Below are positions 54,001 to 62,100 of a stretch of 64,000 nucleotides of DNA, in pieces. Every line of letters starts with the position of its first letter. Position 1 is the first letter of the stretch. Source of the DNA: UBA1926 sp036732005 (lineage in GTDB: Bacteria; Planctomycetota; Phycisphaerae; Phycisphaerales; UBA1924); assembly GCA_036732005.1 (NCBI GenBank), contig DAINDF010000001.1:62001-126000 (forward strand), read 5' to 3'. Both the position numbers and the translations under genes were made by a program. Below the pieces are notes generated by a model. The model did no database searches. It was not told where the DNA came from and saw only the letters and a program-made list of their open reading frames with translations.

Positions 54001-56206
54001 AGTCGACCAGGTCGCCCGAGGCGTCGGGGTCGTCGAGCGTGATCGTGCGGGCGCCGCCCAGCGCGACGGCCTGCTGGAAGGTGATATCCCCGTTCGCGTT
54101 GATGTTCCCGCCCAGGTTCACCGTGCCGGCGAAGACCGCCGCCCCGGCCGAGTCGTAGCTCGCGAGCAGCGTCGTCGGGCCCGTGAAGGTGAACGCCCCG
54201 GTGGTCTGGGTGAACAGGCCCGTGCCGGCCGAGGTGAAGGTCAGCCCGCCCGCGCCGGTCGCCGTCACGCCCGTCGCCTGGTTGTCGAACACGATCTGGG
54301 CCGCCTCGACATCGAGCGCGTCGAACGACCAGACATCGTTCCCGTTCGAGAGGAAGACGGCCGCGAGCCCCGCGTCGATGGTCAGGTTTGATCCGAGCGC
54401 CAGGTTGACGGCGTCCTGATCGCCCACGATCGCCACGACGCCCTTGGTCGCGTTGGTGGAGGTCAGCGTGATGGTCGGCGCATTGAACCCGCCGAGGATC
54501 GCGATCGGGCCCGGGTTGAACGCGCCCGCGTTCGTCGGGTCGACCGTGACCGCGATCGAGCCGCTCACGCTCGTCACCGACGCGCCGTTCAGCACCGCGA
54601 AAATGCCCTGCCCCGCGTCGCGGTTGGCCGCGTCGAGGCCGGTGAGGTTGGTCGCGGCGATCAGGTTGCCCGCGTCGAGGCTCAGCACCGAGCCGTTCAA
54701 GAACAGGATGTTCCGACCGGCCTGGAGATTCAGATCGACATCGCTGCCCGCGTTCTGCGCGACGATCGCGCCGCCCATGAACATGATGTCGTTGTTGGCC
54801 TGGAGGATGATCTCCGCGCCGAAGCCGCCGTTGAGCCAGTTGGTCAGCACATCGGCGTCGATCGTCGAGGTCGCGCCGGCGTTGACCGTGAAATCGCTGA
54901 AGTCCGCCGCGTTGGTCGAGGTGCCCGCCGTCCCGTTGGCGAGGATCTGGATGTTCTTCGGGTCGAGCAGCAGCGTGCCGTTGCCGAGCGCGCCGCGCAG
55001 GTCGAAGGTGCCGCCGAAGTCGAGGTACTCCTTGCCCGAGACCTCGGAGAACCCGCCCTTGCGGGCGCCCTTCGCGCTGACATGCCCGTAGAACCCGGTC
55101 GCCCCGTCGGACCAGACGATCGCCCGGCCCGCGGTGCCCGACCGCGTCGCGTCGACGCGCAGCGTGCTGCCCGCGTCGACGAAGGTGATCTCCGACGCCA
55201 GCCGGTCGCCCTTGCCCTGGAAGTCGCCGCCGACATGGATCGTGCCGCCCCGGGTCGACCCGCTCGCGTCGAGCGTCGCGCCCTCGAGCGCGACCCGCCC
55301 GCCCAGCACCTCGATCTCGCCCCCGCGGCCCGCCGCGTTGGAGGCGTCGATGTCCCCGCTCACGCGGACGGTGCTGTTGGCCCCGCCGGCGACGCTGACC
55401 GAGCCGCCCCGGATCGAAGACGAGTCGAACAGCGCCAGGGCGAAGTGGTCGCCCACGCCGGCGATGACCCGCCCCGAGCCCGCGTCGACCACGCCGTGGT
55501 TCTCGACGCCGGTCGCGCCGTTCGCGCCCGCGTCCCCGGTGATCCGGGCGAAGACCCGCCCGTCACGCTTGCCGAGGAGGACATCGTCGCCGGCGGTCAT
55601 CGTGATGAGCCCGTCGGGGCTGACGATCCGCCCGAAGTTGGCGACCCGCCGCCCGATCAGGTGGACCTCGCTCGACGCGTTGATCACGCCCCGGTTGACG
55701 ACCTCGCCCCCGAGGTCCGTGAACCGGTTCACATTGTTCAGGAAGTCCTCGTTGGAGATGCTGCCCGCGGCGGCGAAGATCCCGCCGACATTGACCACCG
55801 CGTTGGCCCCGAAGTAGATGCCCGCGGGGTTCACGAAGTAGACATTGCCGTTCGCGTAGATCGCCCCGTCCAGCGTCGAGGGCATCCCGCTCTGGATCCG
55901 GTTGAGCACCTTGGAGGACGCGTTGGGCTGCACGAACCGCACCGACTCGGCGCTGCCCAGGTTGAACGACTGATAATTGATGATCGCCCGGTGGCTGGTC
56001 TTGATCGTGGTCTGATTCCCGTTCCGCTGGAAGTTCGCGGACCCGTGCACCACCTGCTCGCCCTGCGGCCCGGCGAGGGCGGGGACACTCGTGAGCCCGG
56101 CGAGGACACCCGCGGTGATCAAACGGCGTGCCCCGGACGGCGCGGCCGAGCCACGCGTGTTCCGGAGACCCTTGACGCCACGGTTCTTCGGGGAGCGGTG
56201 CAACAT
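48032..56206 (-). CDS. Two-partner-secretion exoprotein (filamentous-haemagglutinin type)
   Basis: 2,724 residues. An extended basic signal peptide (ARRLITAGVLAGLTSVPALAGP) leads to a TPS secretion domain (~45-280). Its signs are VVHGSANFQRNGNQTTI, INYQSFNLGSAESVRFVQPN, VYFVNPAGIYFG (variant of the NPNGI motif) and VNVGGIFAAAG. The body is a right-handed beta helix of irregular short repeats rich in Asn, Gly, Ala, Thr and Val (many LNGGGA.F.G..G, L.L.A...I.L.G). The last ~400 residues leave the repeat pattern and end in helices (IRGVLQEAVAAY, EIDRLRQIVAGARNLGLTEREILSV). No toxin domain or C-terminal anchor was recognised. ATG 56206 with GAGGGAA is preferred over a GTG at 56233. Its transporter gene lies immediately upstream. 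Confidence 0.88.
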   Translation of the reverse strand: MLHRSPKNRGVKGLRNTRGSAAPSGARRLITAGVLAGLTSVPALAGPQGEQVVHGSANFQRNGNQTTIKTSHRAIINYQSFNLGSAESVRFVQPNASSKVLNRIQSGMPSTLDGAIYANGNVYFVNPAGIYFGANAVVNVGGIFAAAGSISNEDFLNNVNRFTDLGGEVVNRGVINASSEVHLIGRRVANFGRIVSPDGLITMTAGDDVLLGKRDGRVFARITGDAGANGATGVENHGVVDAGSGRVIAGVGDHFALALFDSSSIRGGSVSVAGGANSTVRVSGDIDASNAAGRGGEIEVLGGRVALEGATLDASGSTRGGTIHVGGDFQGKGDRLASEITFVDAGSTLRVDATRSGTAGRAIVWSDGATGFYGHVSAKGARKGGFSEVSGKEYLDFGGTFDLRGALGNGTLLLDPKNIQILANGTAGTSTNAADFSDFTVNAGATSTIDADVLTNWLNGGFGAEIILQANNDIMFMGGAIVAQNAGSDVDLNLQAGRNILFLNGSVLSLDAGNLIAATNLTGLDAANRDAGQGIFAVLNGASVTSVSGSIAVTVDPTNAGAFNPGPIAILGGFNAPTITLTSTNATKGVVAIVGDQDAVNLALGSNLTIDAGLAAVFLSNGNDVWSFDALDVEAAQIVFDNQATGVTATGAGGLTFTSAGTGLFTQTTGAFTFTGPTTLLASYDSAGAAVFAGTVNLGGNINANGDITFQQAVALGGARTITLDDPDASGDLVDFQGAVTGNFLSSLTLNLNAGGATFQGQVGTNANAIGDIVVNNLGETLDFRADVFADSLTSTSGAGGIILGGSLVDLRGVSADAVNSLNLVADNAAMIDLRGNITSAANVNFGSAVVLQNGGTKTITLSNGGLVTFGDTLNADAGENLTLNLNGGGATFVGQIGTNADPFGELVINGLGGTLDLQSDVIADAVGSGSGGRIILGGNLDLRGLLGAQPFSLNLLASNAQVIEVHGDITAAGGVLFASRTQLFGGGTRTITIGNGSELQFGNFLWANAGENLTVNLNGGGASFGGDVGLAGALGDILFNGLGTTLEFSGSVLANSMTSTSGAGTINLGDGDDVFTFTGANGAGNALELTASNNTINLRGDVTAQLANAAVRMNSNLSVTGVRTITTNNGLIDLASVLLDASAANTALTLLSNGGEIRVADGAGESIRRDLGGLNQASFTATSTGGNITLGVTGDTASLSLLNADAAAGTVTYLGNRYFAEQILLTGSSHNLPDADVVFGDLAGTTSVVDQITFAGGNLQVVGGRTVSLNALDAGGNGNVSLFGARATGANAVLNLGATNLVTLGTGDTVGNGVRFGRVNVASRDVDIQNSIFADGLFLNPITDILNFGGGAGDMVVDAGEIALLNAGSIGTLFLGHDDRATFNTYAGTTNLFGGTPVNGNLEVYGNTFVTGIFNPATGRIELFGPTTLNANAGIQTSAANQGILFYSGLTTNANGTLNTNNGAVSFVNLIPGPGLQTASINAGGAGAGLTINSGTARTTLHDVGDLAALANLNISAGQIFFQGGVHNAGAQVYTSDEYRILGDINNPVAANFNGDTVLFNDAAGGSVAQIRIGSGVDVNFNLTNSFTSNAHIVRNAAANDQDVLINAGNQILITAAVGVDNGGADREIGSLTLISNLITVDDVLTQTFQTYTGGNQISLTGDRYQTLTGATIAFNGSVVLNPPAPAIVAVTTANGGTVFFNGASVNGNDNTLAVNTGANGTINFAPGIDINNATQQYAAGNYNFLGSATLSSDQPIASIVFQGGNLNLQGGLLSVQTVGANADIALGSLVNLNGFNLDAFATGAGGDVTLPVLVSNGGEIVRVRANGAATLAGIQNVGVQSLDLRSNTLAINGATLADDVLIRAFDANRGISVGQNAANTLNISNATLANLRPVAGGVNLLQIGETGYAGQITIDNATLNRNANFIADGANGRIRIQGGGLNGFGGFSTLNLTGSEIQLGALVQSNAGAIAANFDGPTNIFGNASVRSQGGDVTFAGPINGLVNGQGNLEVLSSGGRIILPATAIGQARALGSLTLAGPQVLDFNLFGANTTGNQLYVTGVGGRMLLQPNAVFAAGPGASITFAGDATALGNLLVQVAGAGAGNAIVFSNDLIGTGAAGQLVTLNAGQNGSVSLASLGLPGAELGSANIAGGVITLGGDARLLGDLTLTAPQMFITGDRVLSASTMNLTGDLDSQGNAASLTLEDAIATLINGRLGGNSPLASFTSSDAGTTTLQGGIFANGRVLFRNNVLVQGPMTVQSFGDTAADGIRFLGTIDGAAANTGELTLIVDRSKGLLINDPVAGGLRPDGNIPLIELFGSVGVTNALSSLAFNFGQDVNGAAVDGRDFVPANATIILGDRDAFLANGARTNFTLNTDRLLMGAREKLLTLGSLKASGSVARLSDMAALDDLLVGFGSVEILLRESGTIFDPTTLLTAEDVATDFVAGGNIDFGTITVLTPLVDGAAAPEFSLPGGDPRVLSNAGFFLFKALDEDVANLINSNGVLLDPRADGPSNTNVAEALAGATPRQSQAEAVAVDSSLSQSTVDALASLNIAIKTPADGGYLLDLLETGQPIVDTASVARVSQRRLERDLLQNLADQYNETFLIREVNAAGETVVVDTRRDQIRGVLQEAVAAYTPADGDLTADGLLAFLRQGGETQAQAMSEIDRLRQIVAGARNLGLTEREILSVKSALTSQSRPENLTTSVFGELIEPDQAVLLGVR

Positions 56207-56270
56207 CGGAGTTCCCTCGGTTCTTCTCTTCACTTGACTCTGCGATCCACCCGGCAGCGTTCTTTACGGC

Positions 56271-56300
56271 GGCGGACCACCCCGGGATCGGGGGTCCGCC
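56271..56300 (-). promoter_or_regulatory. Hairpin between tpsB and tpsA
   Basis: A stem GGCGGACC (56271-56278) / GGTCCGCC (56293-56300) continues into inner CCCC/GGGG pairs. It lies 33 bases after the tpsB stop and 65 bases before tpsA, without a T-run. It could be a processing or attenuating element that sets different levels for the transporter and the exoprotein. Confidence 0.4.
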
Positions 56301-56333
56301 TCGTGATCTCAATCTACCCCAAACCCGCCGCTC

Positions 56334-59021
56334 TCAATAGAGAACGGTGAAGACAAAGTTCCAACGCTGCGAACCAACCGACACCGCCTGCGGGGTATCG
56401 GAGCCTGTCTCGTCCAATACGATGCCCCAGTCGGTCCGGAAACTCAGGTTGTTGGCGATCACCAACTCCGCGCCCAGACCGGTGCTCATCAGCGTCTCGT
56501 CACGCTCGAACCCCAGCCGCTGGCTGTTGATGATCCGCCCGACATCGAAGAACGCCTTCAGCACCAGGTCCCAATCGGGCCTGCCGCCCGCCCCGTCGGG
56601 GGCCACGCGGAACGGCTTGCCGAACGCGCTGGGCGGCGTCGAATCGTCCGGCAGCGCACGAGGCAGATGGAACCGGTACTCGACGCTCCCGAACACCCCG
56701 GTGTCGCCCGCGACCGCCGATTCCGGATATCCCCGGACCGTGTACAACCCGCCCCCGACGATCTCCTCGTTCGGGATGAAGCGGTTGTTGAAGGCGTACT
56801 GCCCGCTGAACCGGAATGCCAGCTCGTGAACGAGGGGCGACGGCCGCGGGTTCCACTCCCCCACTCCGTCGAGGTAGAAACTCAGGTCGGACCCCCAGGT
56901 CAGCACCGTCCAGTCCTCGTCGGGGTCGAGCCGACCGAGCCGCTCGAGCTCGGCCTTGTCGGCCCCCGAGATGTCGTTGAGCGAGACGCCCAGCCCGACA
57001 TCCGCCCCGAACTGATACTCCGCCCGCCGCCGCTCGGCCCGGAGGCCCGCCTCGGCGACCATGATCTGGTCGCGGCCGACCCCGTCGGTCAGCCCCTCGT
57101 TCACGACCTCGATGTCGTGGTACCGGGCCCCGCCGTAGGCGTCGATGAAGAAGTCATCGCGTTGGAAGATGTTGACCGAGAGTTCCGCGCCCCCGAAGAA
57201 GCTCTCACCCGAGAAACTCTCGTCCTGCACGCCGACATCAGACGCCTTGTACCGCGTCCACCCGCCGTTCATGTTCAGCCGGACCGTGCCCTCGGTGTTC
57301 AGCGGGATGTTGTACGACGCGAGCAACGCGTGGCTGTCGCGGAAGTCCGCGGTGATGTAGTCCACCGTCAAGATGTCATCGAAACCGAACAACTGGTTGT
57401 GGACGAACCCGAACCGCTCACGCCACTCGTTGGTCTCCTCCGTGCCCGTGTTGGACAGCTGGAAGTACACCGTCCAGGGCTTGATTTCCTGCACAAGGTA
57501 CTGCACCTCCGCGTCGCCCAGCGTGTCCGGGTTCGAAGGGTCGCGTGCATCCGCCACCGCGACATCCACCCGACGCCCCGGATGCCGGCTCAACCGGTAC
57601 GCGTAGGTATTCAGCGGCTCGAGCCGCAGAAGGTCCGACCTCGCCCCCTCGCCCGCGTACGGCTGGAGCGGGGAGTCGGCGGCGATGCGGGCGTGGACCT
57701 TGCTGTTGAGCCGGTCTTCCGTCGCCACGCGGTCGCCCGAGGCGATTGTCTTCACACGCGAGACCTGGGCCGAGTAGATCCGAATCGGGAAGATCGTCAG
57801 GCCGAACTGATCGCGAAAATCGTCCAGTTCTCCGTCCTGGAACATCTCCAGGCCCCGGTCGAAGTCGGGCACCACATAAACGCCCGCGACGGACTGCTCC
57901 CCGAACCAGTTCACGATCGCCAACATGCACGCGTTGACCGCCGACCGATACAGGTTCGCGGGCCCATCCGCCCCGAGGTCGCCCAGCCGCACCAGGCTCC
58001 CCTCGTCGGCCCGGGCGACCAACCCACCGGGCGTCCGCACAAGACGCACCGTCGCGTCCCCGATGCTCTCGAACGAGGGCAGGTCCGGGTGCGGCCTGGC
58101 GTACATGTACTCGAACCCCGTCATGCTGATCGGCGTCTCACCGTCCACCGCGGCATCGAGCGCCGTCTGGCTGAGCGGCACCTCGGCGGGCTTGACCACA
58201 TCAACCGGCAAGCGCCGCGGCCTCGGTGCGGGGGCGGGGGCAGGAGCGGGAGCGGGAGCCGGGGTACGCGCGGCGGCCGCCGCAGCGACCGCTTCTTCCG
58301 AGGCGGCGGGCGCCTCCTCTGGAGCCTTCGTCACCGCCGCCGCGGGAGCCGGGGCTGCGCGGGGCTCTTCCTTCGCCGCGGCGGGGGCCGGCTCCTTTGG
58401 TTGCGCGGCAACCGCGCGGACCGGCGCGGGCTCGCGGGGTTCCTCGCTCGGCCGCGGGGCCGCAGCGGGCGCTGGTGCCGCGGCGGCGGCGTCCTCCTTC
58501 GGCGGCACCGGCGGGGGCGCTTCGTCCTTCACCGACGACGCGGCCGCCATGCGACCCGAGGTATAAATCACAATCGTCAACGCCGACCCGCCGGCCCGGT
58601 AGTCGATCCCGTCGCCCCGAAGCGCGATCTGATCAGGATCCGGAACGACATAGACCCCGAATCCAGTACGACGGTGTACCTCGTCACGCACGGCCTCGAG
58701 CATTGAACGGATGCCGCTCGCGTCCACACGCTCGGTCCGGGAGCCGTCGAAAGACCGAAGCGCGATCTCCACGCTGGCCGCCCCCTCGCTCGGCGCGGAA
58801 AGCTCGCCCCCGGGACGCCTCGCGAACCGCACCGAGGCCGACATCAGATCGCCGACGGGCACCAGCTCGCGCGATCGCCCGGCGTACCGGATCTCCACCT
58901 TGCCCACCGGGAAGACGGTCGACTCCTCGCCGTGCGCGGCCCCGACCGCCAGCGTCGGCGCCATGGCGCACACGATCGCGATCCGCGTCATCGGAAGGCC
59001 GCTCAATGCTGTCCCGCTCAT
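56334..59021 (-). CDS. TpsB outer-membrane transporter (FhaC/ShlB, Omp85 superfamily)
   Basis: 895 residues, much longer than the ~560 of FhaC. A signal peptide (TRIAIVCAMAPTLAVGAAHG) precedes two copies of an unrecognised domain. The first (~35-158) and second (~295-425) share ASVRFARRPGGEL/ATVRLVRTPGGLV and GVYVVPDPD/GVYVVPDFD. Between them lies a Pro/Ala-rich linker with an (AP)n run. A POTRA-like stretch follows (VSRVKTIASGDRV..., then YRLSRHPGRRVDVAV). The remaining ~375 residues form a beta-barrel with the Omp85 lid motif VRGYPES (about 758-764), a late FFDVGR, and a terminal aromatic FVFTVLY. It should export the large exoprotein encoded next. The ATG at 59021 has GGGGAA upstream. Confidence 0.88.
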   Translation of the reverse strand: MSGTALSGLPMTRIAIVCAMAPTLAVGAAHGEESTVFPVGKVEIRYAGRSRELVPVGDLMSASVRFARRPGGELSAPSEGAASVEIALRSFDGSRTERVDASGIRSMLEAVRDEVHRRTGFGVYVVPDPDQIALRGDGIDYRAGGSALTIVIYTSGRMAAASSVKDEAPPPVPPKEDAAAAAPAPAAAPRPSEEPREPAPVRAVAAQPKEPAPAAAKEEPRAAPAPAAAVTKAPEEAPAASEEAVAAAAAARTPAPAPAPAPAPAPRPRRLPVDVVKPAEVPLSQTALDAAVDGETPISMTGFEYMYARPHPDLPSFESIGDATVRLVRTPGGLVARADEGSLVRLGDLGADGPANLYRSAVNACMLAIVNWFGEQSVAGVYVVPDFDRGLEMFQDGELDDFRDQFGLTIFPIRIYSAQVSRVKTIASGDRVATEDRLNSKVHARIAADSPLQPYAGEGARSDLLRLEPLNTYAYRLSRHPGRRVDVAVADARDPSNPDTLGDAEVQYLVQEIKPWTVYFQLSNTGTEETNEWRERFGFVHNQLFGFDDILTVDYITADFRDSHALLASYNIPLNTEGTVRLNMNGGWTRYKASDVGVQDESFSGESFFGGAELSVNIFQRDDFFIDAYGGARYHDIEVVNEGLTDGVGRDQIMVAEAGLRAERRRAEYQFGADVGLGVSLNDISGADKAELERLGRLDPDEDWTVLTWGSDLSFYLDGVGEWNPRPSPLVHELAFRFSGQYAFNNRFIPNEEIVGGGLYTVRGYPESAVAGDTGVFGSVEYRFHLPRALPDDSTPPSAFGKPFRVAPDGAGGRPDWDLVLKAFFDVGRIINSQRLGFERDETLMSTGLGAELVIANNLSFRTDWGIVLDETGSDTPQAVSVGSQRWNFVFTVLY

Positions 59022-59108
59022 GCTGTTCCCCGCTGCGGTAGGAAGACCGCCGACTTTCAAGAAGGTTAGCACAAATTCACTTGCCCGACCAGACCGCGGA
59101 CGGCCCGA

Positions 59109-62100
59109 TCAGCGATCACCCGCCTCGACCCCGCGCAAATACGGCGCGGACCGGGCCAGCGCCACGAGTCGAACGCTCAGCGGCGCCTCCCCTCCCGACG
59201 AGAACGCAAGCCGGAACCCGACATCCGCGAACCCGCTCCCCGCCGCCGCTGGATCCACCGGGTGCGCCTCGGTCAGCCCGAGCTCCGGCGCCGACAGCGC
59301 CGACCCGCCGATCACGCCGACGACCCCGTCACCCCACCCCCCACTCGAAACCTGCGCGAGCGCCCCCGCCGGTTCGCCCCGGTCGCTCATCAACGCCGCG
59401 GGGGCGCTCACCAACACATACTCGGCGACATTGCCGACGAGGTGCCGGAACGGAATGTCGATCCCGTGACCAACCGGACAGAACCACAGGAAACTATCGG
59501 TCAACGGTCGGAAGGTCGCGGCGACACCACGGGGAATCGTCGCCCCATCCGGAATGAACGCCCCGTCATCGGGCCAGGTCACACCCCGCGCCACCGACCC
59601 GGACCCCACGAACGCCCGCTGCGCTTCGAACGCGCTGTCGCGGAGGTTGCTCGCATCGCTCGCGCCCGGGCTGCCCAGCGCCGCGTACGCCGCTGCCCAT
59701 TCGCCCGCCAGCGGCAACCGGCAGCCCGCCATCGCCGCCAGCGTCGCGGCCGCCACCGGGGAAATCCGCTGCAATGGGTGATCGCCCGTCGGTGTCCCGA
59801 TGCCGTCACGGAGCGAGGCCGCGTAATCGCCCGCCTGATCCGCCGGGGCTCGGTTCGTCCAGAACCGGCTCAGCATCACGCCGCGCTGCCCGCGCTGCGT
59901 GCGCCACTCCCAGACTCTCGGGCCGGGCCTCGTGTCGCCGAGCGACTCCCAATCCGGGTCCAGCACCGCGAGCGTTGCCGAGGCTCGGTCTCCCTTGAGC
60001 GCAAAGTCGAACAGATAGGACGCGGGGACCTCGGTCTCCAAGAGATAGAACGCCCCCGCCGGGCCGTTGTCGACCAGCCGGAACTCCAGGATCACACTCG
60101 GCCCGCCCTCGCCCGTCCATGTGAATTTCAGTGTCCGCCCCGAGTCAAACTGGGTGACGCCCCATCCCACGCGGGCCGGGCCCATGGACCGGTAGTCCGG
60201 CTCCGCCGCCCGCCTCCCGGAGACCGCGTCCCGCAGCGTGCCAAGCCACTCCGCGGCCTCACCATGCGACGCGACGAACGAACCCGCGGCGAGCCAACGC
60301 TCGGCCTCCGAGAGGATCGCCGCCGGATCGATGGCCGCCCCGGCCTCGCACCGCTCCAGCAGGCCCGCGACCATCAGGTTGAACCCCAGCGCTGGTTCAA
60401 CCGAAGCGGTGTCGATCCCGAGTTCGGGCGCGGCCCCCGCGACCGCCCGGAACGCCGACCAATCCTCGGCCGTGCGTGCCGCCCGCTCCCACCGCGCCCG
60501 GGCGCCGCCCGTGATCACCGCGGCAACTTCATCCTTGCGCCCCTCGGCAAGCAGACCAACCGCCCCACGCAGCCTCGCCGCCGCGGAGGCATCGATCGCC
60601 AGCTCCCGATCGTCCGCGGGCCAGTTCCATGCCGCGTCGCCCAGCGCCGACCAGGCCGCGAACAGCGCCGCCGGCGCCGCTTCCTTGGAGGTCAGGACGC
60701 CCGCCAGCGAGGCACGGTCCTCCGCATCCACCACCGCCGCGACCTCGCCCACCCGCGGATCCACCTGCGCCAGCGGGATCTCACCCCCAAGCCAGGTGCC
60801 CCGCCACGCGGTATCGAGTTCACGCAGACCAGCGGTCTCCCACCGTTCGAGCGCCGCGCTCGCCCCGCCCGAGATCTCGGCCGAGGCCTCGAGCCCGCCG
60901 GCCCACGCCGCGAACGCCTCCGCCTCGCCGCTGAAGTCCGACCCATCCATCGCGACGCGGGCGGCCTTTTCGAGCCTCCGCTCCCGCTCGGCGGCAATCA
61001 GCCCCGCGACCCGCTCGCCCGCCTCACCGAACGCCCCGAGATCGACCGCGGGGGGCGGCAGCGCCGCCTCGAGCGACTCGGCCGCCGCGACGACCGCGTC
61101 GACGCCCCGCAACAACCCGACCAGGTCGCCGGTCTTCTCGTACGCGTTGATCAGGGCGTTCCGCTTCTCGATCCAGACGCGATCGATCGCGCTCGATCCG
61201 CCCAGTCGTTCCCGGGCCCCGAGCGAGGCGAGATATGTCTCGGCTTTCAGCCGCCGCTCACGATCCACGGTGTCGATCGCGACGAGCACCGCGGTCCGCT
61301 CGTCGAGGAGCGCCGCCACACCCTGCTCGATCTCCTGCCTGTTCGCCTCGTTCCACGCGAGCGACTGGATCGCCCGGAACTCGTCCGCCCACCGGGCCGC
61401 CCGGTCGGCGAGGGCCCGCAGCTCCGGGCTCATCTCGCCGCCGCCCGCAACCTCCGCCAGCCGCGTCGAGATCGCTTCACCCGACCCGCCCGAGGCGAAC
61501 CTCGCGCGCGGGTCCTCACCAGGATCGAGAAGCCGCAGCGCCGGGTCCTTCACCGCGGCGAGCCACACCCTGAGGTCCCCCTCAGCGTCCGATCCGTCCG
61601 CCGACCCCATCGCCTCGGCGAGCAACGCCGGGTCGACGCGCGGCAGCAGCGTGCCCGCCGCGCCGCGCAGTTCTTCGCCGAGAAACGCCACCTCCCGGGC
61701 CCGGGCGACCGCCGCCGTCATCCACGCCTTCGCATCCCCCCCGCCGGCGCGGGGCGACACGCGTACCCGCCGCAGCCAGGCCGCCTGCTCCGGAGCGCCT
61801 GTTTCCGCGACTGAGCCCGCCGCCGACTCAACCGCTTCGAGCGCCGACGCGAGGCCGACCGGCTCGCCCCCGAGCGCGACCAGCGCCGAGACCCCGCGGG
61901 CCGCGTCCGCGCCCGCCTCGCTCGACAGATCCGCGAGGATCCCCGCGATCTCCGCGGGGAGGCTCTCGCCCCGCGACTCGACGCCCGCCGACACGCGACG
62001 CAGCGCGTCGTGCGACGGCCACTGCGTGCCGATGGCCCGACGCACCGAATCGATGTGCGACAACGCCGAGCCGATGGCGCTCTCGTAGTCAGCGCCCGCG

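Noticed and set aside
48032..56206. A CRISPR-like or tandem repeat array in the exoprotein gene
   Set aside because: The repeats are degenerate protein-level beta-helix turns; no identical DNA repeats with regular spacers were seen, and the reading frame is continuous.
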